Of a stretch of DNA of 64,000 nt, positions 54,234-63,525 are shown in pieces. The notes under the pieces were generated by a model. That model did not search any database. It saw only the letters and a program-made list of their open reading frames with translations, and was not told the origin of the DNA. The stretch comes from Grimontia kaedaensis (GTDB lineage: Bacteria > Pseudomonadota > Gammaproteobacteria > Enterobacterales > Vibrionaceae), in NCBI RefSeq assembly GCF_023746615.1, contig NZ_CP082275.1, forward strand, positions 3,348,001 to 3,412,000. Direction: 5' to 3'. The position numbers were made by a program, and so were the translations under genes. Each line of letters starts with the position of its first letter. Position 1 is the first letter of the stretch.

Positions 54234-55961
54234 TTAAAATGGAAAAAACAGAGGGATAAGACCCAACACCAATGCGGAGTACACCAACGACAACGGCAAT
54301 CCAATCCGCAGGTAATCCGTTAACTGATAATTACCCACACTGTAGACCAGAAGGTTAGTCTGGTAACCATATGGCGAAATAAAGCTCGCACTGGCACCAA
54401 ACAAGACTGCCATAATAAACGGCATCGGATCTACGCCATATCCGAGAGCGAGGCTATATCCGATCGGAAATGACAGTGCCGCTGCGGCATTGTTGGTCAC
54501 AAGCTCAGTTAACACTAGCGTCAGCAAATAGGTTGCAATCAAGGCGCCATAAACGCCCCAGCCGTTAAACCAGTAGATAAACAGCTCGCCCATTTGCTCA
54601 GAAAGCCCAGACTCAATCATCAACTGTGCAAGACTTAGCGCGCTGCCGACAATCACCACGATCTCAACCGGGAAGCGGCGTTTCAGCTCCACCAGATTCA
54701 CGACACCTGTCAGCAACAGCACAGTCAGATAGGCAGCCAAACCATTCAGCAGTGGCATCCACTCCATTAAAGCGGAACCAATTACTGCGGCAAAACCTGC
54801 CAGCACCCAAGTGCTCATTTTGCTATCGAGACGCGCACTGGAGTCCAAACCATTCACCAGCACGAATTCGCGCTGCATGCGTTGTTGTTCTTTCGCAAAT
54901 CCTTTACCAGGGACAATCACCAAAGTGTCACCGGCAAGCAGGGTAATATTGCCTAAACCGCCTTCGAGCTTTTCATGACCGCGACGGATAGCGACGACGA
55001 CCGCATCAAAGTTTTCACGGAATTTGGCCTCTTTCAGCGTCTTACCGAGAATCGATGCACTGTGGCTCACCACCACTTCAAGCAGGTTCTGTCCGTTGAT
55101 GTGATGCTGACCAAACAGCGCCAAACCCTCGATTTCCTGCAAGGTGGCCACGCTTTCCACATCGCCACAGAACTGAAGCTTATCGCCTTCGCGCATCACA
55201 GTATCCGGGCAAACCGGGGCGATCAGCTCACCATCGCGAACAATTTCGGCCAGATACAAACGGCGAAGCGCACGCAACCCATTTTCAGACACGGTTTTAC
55301 CCGCTAATGGAGAGCCCCTTTTGACTTCTGCTTCCAATACATATGGCAAATCGTCATCGCTATCGTCGTCATAGTTAGGAAGGAGATAACAAAATGGGAT
55401 CAACACCAGAAGACCGCCAGCCAATACGGCAAGGCCAATCGTGGATGGCGCAAAGAAGCTCAGTGTAGGCAGACCAGCACTTTCCACAAAGCTGTTGATG
55501 ATGAGGTTTGTCGAGGTGCCAATCAGGGTAAGGGTACCCCCAAGAATGGCTGCGTAAGAAAGAGGAATGAGCAGTCGTGATGGCGCATGACGACGGTTAC
55601 GCTTCACCGCACCAATAAGGGAAACCACGACAGCGGTGTTGTTGGTAAACGAGCTTAGAAACGCGGTCGACACGCCTAATTTAGCAACGACAGTTCCTAA
55701 ACGGCCGCTGGCAAGTTGCCCGCTGACCCAACTGACCAAACGTGTTTTTTCCAGTGCCGCAGAGGCAAGGATGAGGAGTACCAGCGTTAACAGGGAACTG
55801 TTGGTGAAGTTCCCTGCCATCGCTTCCACCGATACCAGCCCGGATTGAAATGCAACGAAAGCTACACCTGCGAAAAGCACGGCAGGTTTGATTTTGGTAA
55901 ACACCAAACCTGCCACAATCGCCAGCAGCAATCCCAATACCAGAGACTGATCCCAGCTCAT
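54234..55961 (-). CDS. SLC13/DASS-family permease with RCK_C domains (probable sulfate importer)
   Basis: 575 aa. N- and C-terminal membrane halves (about ten to twelve helices) flank two TrkA-C/RCK_C-like domains (about 200-380), a layout shared with plant-type and bacterial sulfate permeases of the SLC13 family. Signature stretches: SFTNNTAVVVSL and ELVTNNAAAALSFPIGY. It lies inside the operon, 5 nt after cysN and before cysC, which strongly suggests sulfate uptake in place of the CysTWA ABC system. No sulfate-binding protein is in view. Substrate inferred from context. Confidence 0.85.
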   Translation of the reverse strand: MSWDQSLVLGLLLAIVAGLVFTKIKPAVLFAGVAFVAFQSGLVSVEAMAGNFTNSSLLTLVLLILASAALEKTRLVSWVSGQLASGRLGTVVAKLGVSTAFLSSFTNNTAVVVSLIGAVKRNRRHAPSRLLIPLSYAAILGGTLTLIGTSTNLIINSFVESAGLPTLSFFAPSTIGLAVLAGGLLVLIPFCYLLPNYDDDSDDDLPYVLEAEVKRGSPLAGKTVSENGLRALRRLYLAEIVRDGELIAPVCPDTVMREGDKLQFCGDVESVATLQEIEGLALFGQHHINGQNLLEVVVSHSASILGKTLKEAKFRENFDAVVVAIRRGHEKLEGGLGNITLLAGDTLVIVPGKGFAKEQQRMQREFVLVNGLDSSARLDSKMSTWVLAGFAAVIGSALMEWMPLLNGLAAYLTVLLLTGVVNLVELKRRFPVEIVVIVGSALSLAQLMIESGLSEQMGELFIYWFNGWGVYGALIATYLLTLVLTELVTNNAAAALSFPIGYSLALGYGVDPMPFIMAVLFGASASFISPYGYQTNLLVYSVGNYQLTDYLRIGLPLSLVYSALVLGLIPLFFPF

Positions 55962-55966
55962 TGGAA

Positions 55967-57400
55967 TTACCCCAACAGCTTACTGATGTCGCGTGCATTC
56001 CAGTGTGGGAAGTGCTTGCGGATCAGCGCGTTGAGTTCTACCTCAAACGCAGAAATATCAGTACCTGAAGTTTGGGCAACGCTGTCTTCAAGCAGCTCGC
56101 TGATCATTCCTGCACCCACGGTCACGTTGGTCAGGCGATCAATCAGGATGAAGCCACCGGTGTCGGCGCAATCAGTGTAAACGTCGAGCGGCACAGATTC
56201 GGTCAGTTCAACCTCACATTCAGCGATGCCGTTCAGTGGCAGGCTTTCAGTGTTGAAAGTTTCCAGCGAGTTGATGTCCACCTGATGACGGATTTTGCTC
56301 ACGGAACCCACGGTTTTCTTACCCGCGACTTTGACATCGTACTGGCGACCCACTTCCAGTGGTTGCTCAGCCATCCAAACAATGCGTGCAGCCAGTTTGT
56401 TGGTCGCTTGCTGGGTATCAGCAGCTGGCACAATCAAATCACCGCGGCTGATGTCGATTTCATCAGTCAGAGTAATCGTTACGGCCTGACCTGCGTGTGC
56501 ATAATCCAAGTCACCATCAAAGGTAACGATACGCGCGACTGTCGAGGTTTTACCCGATGGCAGCACTTTGATTTCATCACCTGGGCGTACTTCACCACCA
56601 GAGATGGTGCCGGAGAAACCACGGAAGTCGAGGTTTGGACGGTTCACGTACTGCACTGGGAAACGGAATGCACCGTTATCTTTCTCCGCAGTCACGTTTA
56701 CATCTTCCAGCAAGGTCAGCAGGGTGTCACCGTCATACCAAGGGGTGCTTGGGCTGCGGTCTACCACGTTATCGCCTTCCAGTGCTGACAGTGGCACCAG
56801 TTTGATGTCGATGTCCGCATTCAGCTTTTCAGCAAACGCCAGGTAATCATCACGGATGCTTTCAAAACGTGCCTGATCGAAATCCACCAGATCCATTTTG
56901 TTCACCGCAACCACAAAGTGGCGGATGCCCAAAGAGCTCGCGATAAACGAGTGACGACGGGTTTGATCCAATACGCCTTTACGCGCATCAATCAGGATCA
57001 CAGCGAGATCACAGGTCGACGCACCGGTCGCCATGTTACGGGTGTACTGCTCATGTCCCGGAGTATCCGCGATGATGAACTTACGTTTTTTGGTCGAGAA
57101 GTAGCGATATGCCACGTCGATGGTGATGCCCTGCTCGCGCTCCGCGGCCAGACCATCTACCAACAGCGCCAGATCGGGTTTTTCACCTGTGGTGCCCACT
57201 TTCTGGCTGTCTGCGTGGATCGCTGCCAGTTGATCTTCATAAATTTGCTTAGAGTCATGTAGCAGGCGGCCGATCAGCGTACTTTTGCCGTCATCCACCG
57301 AGCCACAAGTCAGAAAACGCAGCAGGGATTTGTTCTGATGTTGGTCCAGATAGGCCTCAATACCCAGCTCGGCCACTTGTTGTTCAATAGCACTATTCAT
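55967..57400 (-). CDS. cysN: Sulfate adenylyltransferase subunit 1 (GTPase)
   Basis: GTPase subunit of ATP sulfurylase, which couples GTP hydrolysis to APS formation. 477 aa (E. coli 475). G1 GSVDDGKSTLIGRLLHDS, G3 DTPGHEQYTRNM, G4 NKMDLVD; EF-Tu-like domains II and III follow. No CysC is fused to it. 10 nt after cysD. Confidence 0.97.
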   Translation of the reverse strand: MNSAIEQQVAELGIEAYLDQHQNKSLLRFLTCGSVDDGKSTLIGRLLHDSKQIYEDQLAAIHADSQKVGTTGEKPDLALLVDGLAAEREQGITIDVAYRYFSTKKRKFIIADTPGHEQYTRNMATGASTCDLAVILIDARKGVLDQTRRHSFIASSLGIRHFVVAVNKMDLVDFDQARFESIRDDYLAFAEKLNADIDIKLVPLSALEGDNVVDRSPSTPWYDGDTLLTLLEDVNVTAEKDNGAFRFPVQYVNRPNLDFRGFSGTISGGEVRPGDEIKVLPSGKTSTVARIVTFDGDLDYAHAGQAVTITLTDEIDISRGDLIVPAADTQQATNKLAARIVWMAEQPLEVGRQYDVKVAGKKTVGSVSKIRHQVDINSLETFNTESLPLNGIAECEVELTESVPLDVYTDCADTGGFILIDRLTNVTVGAGMISELLEDSVAQTSGTDISAFEVELNALIRKHFPHWNARDISKLLG

Positions 57401-57410
57401 GTTTAATCCC

Positions 57411-58319
57411 TTAGAAATATCCCTGACGCTTCTTCAATTCCATGGAGGCAGACTGATCGTGGTCGATCGCACGTCCCTGACGCTCACTCGACGTCGCCAC
57501 CAGCATCTCTTCAATGATCCCTGTCAGGGTGTTGGCTTCCGACTCCACAGCACCAGTCAGTGGGTAACAACCCAGGGTGCGGAAACGGACGCTCTTGTGT
57601 TCAATCTCCTCGCCTTCCTGCAGCTTCATACGGTCGTCATCGACCATGATCAGCATGCCGTCACGCTCAACCACTGGACGCACGTCGGACAGGTACAGCG
57701 GCACGATATCGATGCCTTCGAGGTAGATGTATTGCCAGATATCCAGCTCGGTCCAGTTCGACAGCGGGAACACGCGGATGCTTTCACCTTTGTTCACCTG
57801 ACCGTTGTAGGTGTGCCACAGCTCAGGACGCTGGTTCTTTGGATCCCAGACGTGGTTCTTGTCGCGGAAGCTGTAAACACGCTCTTTAGCGCGGCTTTTC
57901 TCTTCGTCACGACGCGCACCGCCGAATGCTGCATCAAAACCGTATTTGTTCAGCGCCTGCTTCAAACCTTGGGTTTTCATGATGTCAGTGTGCTTGGAAG
58001 AACCATGGTCAAACGGGTTGATGCCCGCTGCCAGACCTTCTGGGTTTTTGTGTACCAGAAGTTCGAAGCCATATTTCTTCGCCGTTTCATCGCGGAACTT
58101 GATCATTTCCTTGAACTTCCAGTCAGTGTCGACGTGCAGAAGAGGGAAAGGGATCTTGCCCGGATAGAAGGCTTTACGAGCCAGGTGAAGCATCACGGAA
58201 CTGTCTTTACCGATGGAGTACATCATCACCGGGTTATCGAATTCCGCCGCCACTTCACGAATGATGTGGATACTTTCTGCCTCAAGCTGTTTGAGGTGGG
58301 TAAGAGTTTTGGCTTCCAT
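57411..58319 (-). CDS. cysD: Sulfate adenylyltransferase subunit 2
   Basis: Catalytic subunit of ATP sulfurylase. 302 aa (E. coli 302). PP-loop SIGKDSSVMLHL, with FGGARRDEEKSRAKER and PLSNWTELDIWQYI further on. Forms a complex with CysN. 14 nt after cysG. Confidence 0.98.
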   Translation of the reverse strand: MEAKTLTHLKQLEAESIHIIREVAAEFDNPVMMYSIGKDSSVMLHLARKAFYPGKIPFPLLHVDTDWKFKEMIKFRDETAKKYGFELLVHKNPEGLAAGINPFDHGSSKHTDIMKTQGLKQALNKYGFDAAFGGARRDEEKSRAKERVYSFRDKNHVWDPKNQRPELWHTYNGQVNKGESIRVFPLSNWTELDIWQYIYLEGIDIVPLYLSDVRPVVERDGMLIMVDDDRMKLQEGEEIEHKSVRFRTLGCYPLTGAVESEANTLTGIIEEMLVATSSERQGRAIDHDQSASMELKKRQGYF

Positions 58320-58333
58320 TCTATGTTGTTTCC

Positions 58334-59755
58334 TTAGCCTAAATTAACCACGGACGGTGCACGAACATCACCTACCGCTTCGAATGATTGCTTTCCGTAC
58401 CAGTTCAACTGGTCTGCGAGCTGCACCACTTCACCGACGACGATCAATGCAGGGGAACCTACACCTTCCGCCAGCGACTCCAGCTCGTTGAGTTTGCCTT
58501 TATAGATTTTCTGATTGGTACGCGTGCCGTTTTCTATGATTGCAACCGGGGTCTCCGGGTCACGTCCATGCTGAATTAATTGCTGCTGAATATGGGCGCT
58601 TTTCATCAGACCCATGTAAATCACCAGCGTCTGGCGACCACGCGCAAGTGTCGCCCAGCGGAAACTGTCATCTTCTTTCTTGAGGTGTCCGGTAATGAAC
58701 ATCGCCGTTTGCGCATAATCGCGGTGTGTCAGCGGAATACCGGCATACGCGGTTGCACCGGCTGCAGCAGTAATGCCCGGTACTACCTGAAATGGAACGC
58801 CCGCTTCCTGCAGCACTTGTAGCTCTTCACCACCACGGCCAAACATGAAGGGGTCGCCGCCTTTCAGGCGCACCACGCGGTGGCCTTTCTGCGCATACTT
58901 CACCAACATGGCGTTGGTTTCTTCCTGCGATACGCTGTGATAACTCGCGCGCTTACCGACACAAATCAGCTCGGCATCACGGCGGCAAAGCTCCATGATT
59001 TCGTCAGACACTAAGTAGTCATAAAGCACCACATCGGCTTGCTGCATCAGTTGCAGCGCACGCAGGGTCAGAAGACCCGGGTCGCCCGGACCAGCACCAA
59101 TCAGCGCCACTTCACCTTGCAGGGAAACGCCGTCAGTCAGTCGCTCGAGCTCTGCTTTGGCACCTTCTTCGTCGCCAGAAGCAACCAGTGAGGAAAAACG
59201 GCCATCAAACGCCATTTCCCAGAACTTGCGACGACCATTCAGGGTCGAGATTTTCTGTTTTAAGGTGTCACGGAAATCGCCAGCCAGTTTTGCCATTCGG
59301 CCAACGTGCGACGGGATCAGGGTTTCGAGTTTCTCTCGAATCAATCTTGCTAACACCGGTGATTTACCGGCAGAAGAAATCGCAATCACAATTGGGCTGC
59401 GATCAACAATAGAGGGAACAATGAAGCTGCACTTTGGGGTGTCATCCACAACGTTAGCCAGCACACGACGTTTGTCGGCAGCTTTAGAAACCAGCTCATT
59501 CACCAGCGGGTTGTCAGTCGCGGCAATTACCAGAAACACGTCATCGAGGTGCTCTGGTTTAAAACCTTCTTTCAGCCACACCAGCTCGCCATTTTCAGCC
59601 GCTTCAATAACTTCATGATCCGCTTCAGGTGCCACGATGGTGACAGACGCCCCGGCTTTCATCAGCATGCGCGTTTTGCGCCATGCGACTTCACCGCCGC
59701 CGACGACCAGACAAGCACGTCCTTCAAGCTTTGCGAAAATTGGCAAGTAATCCAT
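58334..59755 (-). CDS. cysG: Siroheme synthase (three activities)
   Basis: Makes siroheme, the cofactor of sulfite reductase, from uroporphyrinogen III. 473 aa. The N-terminal dehydrogenase/ferrochelatase part (NAD loop VVGGGEVAWRK; about 1-215) and C-terminal SUMT methyltransferase (ALIGAGPGDPGLLTL, VVRLKGGDPFMFGRG; about 216-460). First gene of the cys operon, so siroheme supply and sulfate activation are tied together. Confidence 0.97.
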   Translation of the reverse strand: MDYLPIFAKLEGRACLVVGGGEVAWRKTRMLMKAGASVTIVAPEADHEVIEAAENGELVWLKEGFKPEHLDDVFLVIAATDNPLVNELVSKAADKRRVLANVVDDTPKCSFIVPSIVDRSPIVIAISSAGKSPVLARLIREKLETLIPSHVGRMAKLAGDFRDTLKQKISTLNGRRKFWEMAFDGRFSSLVASGDEEGAKAELERLTDGVSLQGEVALIGAGPGDPGLLTLRALQLMQQADVVLYDYLVSDEIMELCRRDAELICVGKRASYHSVSQEETNAMLVKYAQKGHRVVRLKGGDPFMFGRGGEELQVLQEAGVPFQVVPGITAAAGATAYAGIPLTHRDYAQTAMFITGHLKKEDDSFRWATLARGRQTLVIYMGLMKSAHIQQQLIQHGRDPETPVAIIENGTRTNQKIYKGKLNELESLAEGVGSPALIVVGEVVQLADQLNWYGKQSFEAVGDVRAPSVVNLG

Positions 59756-60026
59756 AGTGTCAGCCCTTTCAATCCATTGAGGCCACTATAGAGAGTTGAT
59801 GTTATTACTTGAAATTCTAAAAATTCATTTTTTATAACGTTATGGCTATTAGACCTTCACTCTCTTAGCGACGAAATTTTCTCCAACCGCCGCAAAGCCG
59901 CGCCAGCACTGCATTCGATTACATATCACTTAATCAAGTCATAGATCACAGTTAGAGATGAAATGTAACTATTCCTAGTCGTCGATATGCAAAATACAGG
60001 CACATTTCTGTCCTTGGGAGATAATC
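59756..60026. promoter_or_regulatory. cysG/cpdB divergent region
   Basis: AT-rich. ATAACGTTAT (59834-59843) is a perfect palindrome followed by GGCTATTAG. Its position upstream of the cys operon suits CysB, but CysB sites are too loose for me to call it. Confidence 0.35.
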
Positions 60027-61979
60027 ATGACTCTTTCAGCCCGTCCGCTTTCCATCGCTGTACTGACCGGTATGCTTACAATGGCAGGCCCAGCAATGGC
60101 GGACACCATTAAACTGCGCATCATCGAGACTACCGACATTCACACCAATGTGATGGATTACGACTACTACAAGGACAAGCCGAGTGAAAAAATCGGTCTG
60201 GTGCGCACTGCAACGCTCGTGAAGGCTGCACAAGAAGAGGTCGAAAACAGCGTATTGGTCGATAATGGTGACCTAATTCAGGGCAGCCCGATGGGTGACT
60301 ACATGGCTACGAAAGGTATCGAGAAAGGCGAAGTTCACCCCGTCTATAAGGCAATGAACCTGCTGGACTACGATGTGGGCAACATCGGTAACCACGAATT
60401 CAACTACGGCCTCGACTTCCTCGACCGTTCGCTGGAAGGCGCGAAGTTCCCCTATATCTCCGCTAACGTTATTGATGCCAACTCCGGTAAGCACTACTTC
60501 AACCCTTACATCATCAAAGAACACACCTTCAAAGACACCGACGGCAACGCTCATCTAGTGAAAGTCGGTTATATCGGTTTTGTACCACCGCAAATCATGG
60601 TGTGGGACAAAAAGAACCTTGAAGGCAAAGTGATTGCTGAAGACATCAAAGCCAGCGCTGAAAAGCTGGTGCCAGAGATGAAAGCCAAAGGCGCAGACGT
60701 GATTGTGGCAGTGCCGCACTCTGGCCTGTCGCAAGATGAATATAAAGCTATGGCGGAAAACTCGGTGTACTACCTTGCCGATGTTGAAGATATCGATGCC
60801 ATCGCCTTCGGCCACTCTCACGCCGTGTTCCCAGGCAAAAGCTTTGACAACATCATAGGCGTCGATAACGAAAAGGGCACCATCAAAGGTGTTGCTGCCG
60901 TAATGCCGGGCCGCTGGGGCAGCCATGTCGGTATCATGGATCTGCAACTCGACAAGCAAGGCGATGAGTGGGTTGTAACGCCAGTGCAAAGTGAATCGCG
61001 CCCTATTTTTGATGGCAAATCACTGGCAGCTGCAGATATGGAAATGCGTAAAGTACTGGCGCATGACCATAAGGGCACCCGCGATTTCGTCAACCAGCCT
61101 ATCGGTAAAGCTAACGACGTGATGTACAGCTTCCTCTCGCTGGTGCAGGACGACCCAACGGTACAAATTGTTAACCTGGCGCAGAAAGATTACGTCGAAC
61201 GTTTCATTCAGGGTGACCCGGATCTGGACGGCATTCCAGTACTGTCAGCCGCAGCGCCTTTCAAAGCTGGTGGCCGTAAGAATGACCCAGCGAATTTCAC
61301 CGAAGTGGAAGCGGGCGAACTGACGTTCCGAAATGCAGCAGATCTCTACCTTTATCCGAATACCTTGGTGGCACTGAAAGTGACCGGTAAAGAAGTGAAA
61401 GAGTGGCTGGAATGCAGTGCGGGTCAGTTTAATCAAATCGACCCTCAATCCAGCGCCCAGCAATCACTCATCAACTGGGATGGCTTCCGCACCTACAACT
61501 TCGATGTGATTGATGGCGTGAACTATCAGGTAGATATCACCCAGCCAGCACGTTACGACGGTGACTGTACACTGGTTAACGAAGGTGCCGAGCGTATCCA
61601 GAACCTGACCTTTAACGGTAAACCTGTCGATATGGCGCAGTCGTTCCTGATTGCAACTAACAACTACCGTGCGTACCTGGGTAAATTCCCTGGTACAGGT
61701 AATGACTTCATCGCCTTCGCCTCTCCCGACGAAAACCGCACCGTGGTCGCCAACTACATCAGTGCCGTGACTAAAGAGAAAGGGGAAGTGAAACCGACTG
61801 CAGACAACAACTGGTCATTTACTCCTATCGAAACCGACGCTGATCTGAACGTGGTGTTTGAAACCTCACCAAGTGACAAAGCCGCTGATTTCGTAAAAGC
61901 CAAAGGTCAGTACCCAATGGAGAAAGTGGGTACTGATGATGTGGGCTTCGCACAGTACCGCATTGACCTGAAAAAATGA
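60027..61979 (+). CDS. cpdB: 2',3'-cyclic-nucleotide 2'-phosphodiesterase / 3'-nucleotidase
   Basis: Periplasmic enzyme that turns 2',3'-cyclic and 3'-nucleotides into nucleosides. 650 aa (E. coli 647). Signal peptide cut near PAMA-DT (residue 25). The metallophosphatase domain shows ETTDIHTNV, DNGDLIQGSP, GNIGNHEFNYG and FGHSHAVFPG. The C-terminal 5'-nucleotidase domain follows (about 370-650). Monocistronic. Confidence 0.97.
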   Translation: MTLSARPLSIAVLTGMLTMAGPAMADTIKLRIIETTDIHTNVMDYDYYKDKPSEKIGLVRTATLVKAAQEEVENSVLVDNGDLIQGSPMGDYMATKGIEKGEVHPVYKAMNLLDYDVGNIGNHEFNYGLDFLDRSLEGAKFPYISANVIDANSGKHYFNPYIIKEHTFKDTDGNAHLVKVGYIGFVPPQIMVWDKKNLEGKVIAEDIKASAEKLVPEMKAKGADVIVAVPHSGLSQDEYKAMAENSVYYLADVEDIDAIAFGHSHAVFPGKSFDNIIGVDNEKGTIKGVAAVMPGRWGSHVGIMDLQLDKQGDEWVVTPVQSESRPIFDGKSLAAADMEMRKVLAHDHKGTRDFVNQPIGKANDVMYSFLSLVQDDPTVQIVNLAQKDYVERFIQGDPDLDGIPVLSAAAPFKAGGRKNDPANFTEVEAGELTFRNAADLYLYPNTLVALKVTGKEVKEWLECSAGQFNQIDPQSSAQQSLINWDGFRTYNFDVIDGVNYQVDITQPARYDGDCTLVNEGAERIQNLTFNGKPVDMAQSFLIATNNYRAYLGKFPGTGNDFIAFASPDENRTVVANYISAVTKEKGEVKPTADNNWSFTPIETDADLNVVFETSPSDKAADFVKAKGQYPMEKVGTDDVGFAQYRIDLKK

Positions 61980-62034
61980 TTAACGATTGGTTAACTCAAT
62001 GTTTAATTATTGAAAATCTCCAAAATTGATACAG

Positions 62035-62065
62035 AAAAACCGCGGCTTTGATCGCGGTTTTTTTA
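62035..62065 (+). terminator. cpdB terminator
   Basis: AAAACCGCG and CGCGGTTTT arms with a short loop, then a T-run. Confidence 0.85.
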
Positions 62066-62145
62066 TAAGTTATCCGGCTACCCAAAGGGAAATGGGCTAT
62101 GAAAAAAGTAGCCCAAGAGATTTTTAAAAATCAGGAATAACAATA

Positions 62146-62598
62146 ATGCAATGGATAACCCTGACCTTTGGTCAGTTGTCGACCCGGCAACTCTATGACC
62201 TATTGAGGTTGCGCACCGACGTGTTCGTCGTAGAACAGAACTGTCCGTATCCGGAGCTGGACGGTCACGATACCCATCCCGAAACCCGACATTTACTGGG
62301 TTACCGTGATGACAAAATGACAGCCTACGCCCGCATTCTGCCAGCCGGCCTCACCTATCCGGAAATGAGTATCGGACGCATTGTGACCGCCAATACCGAA
62401 CGCGGAAACGGCTGTGGCAGTGAGCTGGTCAAACAAGCCATCATTCAGGCGCATGACGTGTGGCCAAAAGCGCCGATCACCATTGGTGCTCAATATCACC
62501 TGCGGGAGTTCTATCATCGTCACGGCTTTGAAGAAATTTCCGAGCAGTATCTGGAAGACGGGATTCCGCACATCGACATGCGCCGCGTCGCAGCCTAA
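62146..62598 (+). CDS. elaA: GNAT acetyltransferase ElaA
   Basis: 150-aa single GNAT domain matching ElaA (E. coli 153). LYDLLRLRTDVFVVEQNCPYPELDG is the family start. The acetyl-CoA loop is NTERGNGCGSELVKQA. Substrate unknown. Monocistronic, with a terminator at 62617. Confidence 0.92.
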   Translation: MQWITLTFGQLSTRQLYDLLRLRTDVFVVEQNCPYPELDGHDTHPETRHLLGYRDDKMTAYARILPAGLTYPEMSIGRIVTANTERGNGCGSELVKQAIIQAHDVWPKAPITIGAQYHLREFYHRHGFEEISEQYLEDGIPHIDMRRVAA

Positions 62599-62616
62599 TT
62601 GGCGGTAAACAGATGT

Positions 62617-62647
62617 AAAAAAGGCTGCTCCATGGCAGCCTTTCTCT
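62617..62647. terminator. Bidirectional terminator, elaA/ytfB
   Basis: AAAGGCTGC (62620-62628) with GCAGCCTTT (62635-62643), flanked by A and T runs. Confidence 0.8.
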
Positions 62648-62658
62648 GTTCTCAGCAT

Positions 62659-63282
62659 TTACTTGCGGCGGGCAAAGCTGCCATCTGACAACCGGAAGAA
62701 AATCACTGATGCACCCGACGTTTCAATCTGCAGCATGTCCAAGGTACCTTGGTCATTACGCTTAAAGCGAAGCAATTGTCCCGGCTGGATTCGGCTGAGA
62801 GGCTTATCGTCACCCTCAATCGATGAGATGGCGTAAAGGTCTGGCAGCGGCAAGTCCTGTGCACGGAAGATGTTAGACAGCGTATCACCGCCCTTCACTT
62901 CGTAATTCACCCAATCCGTACTGGCGTTTTGTGAACCCACAGTCTGCGTAGAAATCACCTGCTCACCGTCAGCATCAAAGCCATCGTCGTTGCTGGCTTG
63001 CTGTTGTCCAACCGCAAGTGGCAAGGATACGCGCTCACCAACCGTATTAGTCTCCGGCAGAGAGTCCTCGCTTGATGGCCAGATTAAAAGCACGACCAAC
63101 AACGCGCCCAATACTGAAATCGCGGTGCGGTGTAATTTCGGCAGAGATTGCCAGTGAGGTTGAATACGCTCAACCAAAGGACTCAGCGCAGCCTTCACTT
63201 TTTCCAACGCGTTTTTCACGACCTCGCCCAGAGGCGGCGTGGCGGATGCAGTTCCTTTTTCGCGCTTTCCTTTCAAGGTCAT
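62659..63282 (-). CDS. ytfB: OapA-family cell-envelope protein YtfB
   Basis: 207 aa from the ATG at 63282, which GGGAGAGG precedes closely; ATG 63303 is an alternative with no good ribosome site. A basic cytoplasmic N-terminus, one transmembrane helix (about residues 55-70), a variable linker, and a C-terminal OapA/LysM-like glycan-binding domain (VKGGDTLSNIF). It is divergent from fklB, as ytfB is in E. coli, where the protein goes to the division site. Symbol by homology and synteny. Confidence 0.85.
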   Translation of the reverse strand: MTLKGKREKGTASATPPLGEVVKNALEKVKAALSPLVERIQPHWQSLPKLHRTAISVLGALLVVLLIWPSSEDSLPETNTVGERVSLPLAVGQQQASNDDGFDADGEQVISTQTVGSQNASTDWVNYEVKGGDTLSNIFRAQDLPLPDLYAISSIEGDDKPLSRIQPGQLLRFKRNDQGTLDMLQIETSGASVIFFRLSDGSFARRK

Positions 63283-63525
63283 TACCTCTCCCAATTTCCT
63301 CATGGGGTAGTTCCAGTATCTCAGTCAATCCAATAACTCTGAATACTAGATCTGCAATATCAGCAAAATGTCAGACAGTCGACTTAACCTGAACAATTGT
63401 CTGACATTTGTACTTTCAAAGAATTCCGTCCTAATTACAACCTTAAAGCTGTAAGTCGATTTGTCCCGTACGCCCTGTAACTGTTATCCTTGCCCACTTT
63501 AAACCCGCAAATAAAGAGAGACGAC

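Noticed and set aside
57399..58337. A 312-codon open frame on the plus strand opposite cysD
   Set aside because: It mirrors cysD almost exactly, has no recognisable domain, and is explained by codon bias on the opposite strand. The 257-codon frame opposite leuC (8503-9276) was rejected for the same reason.
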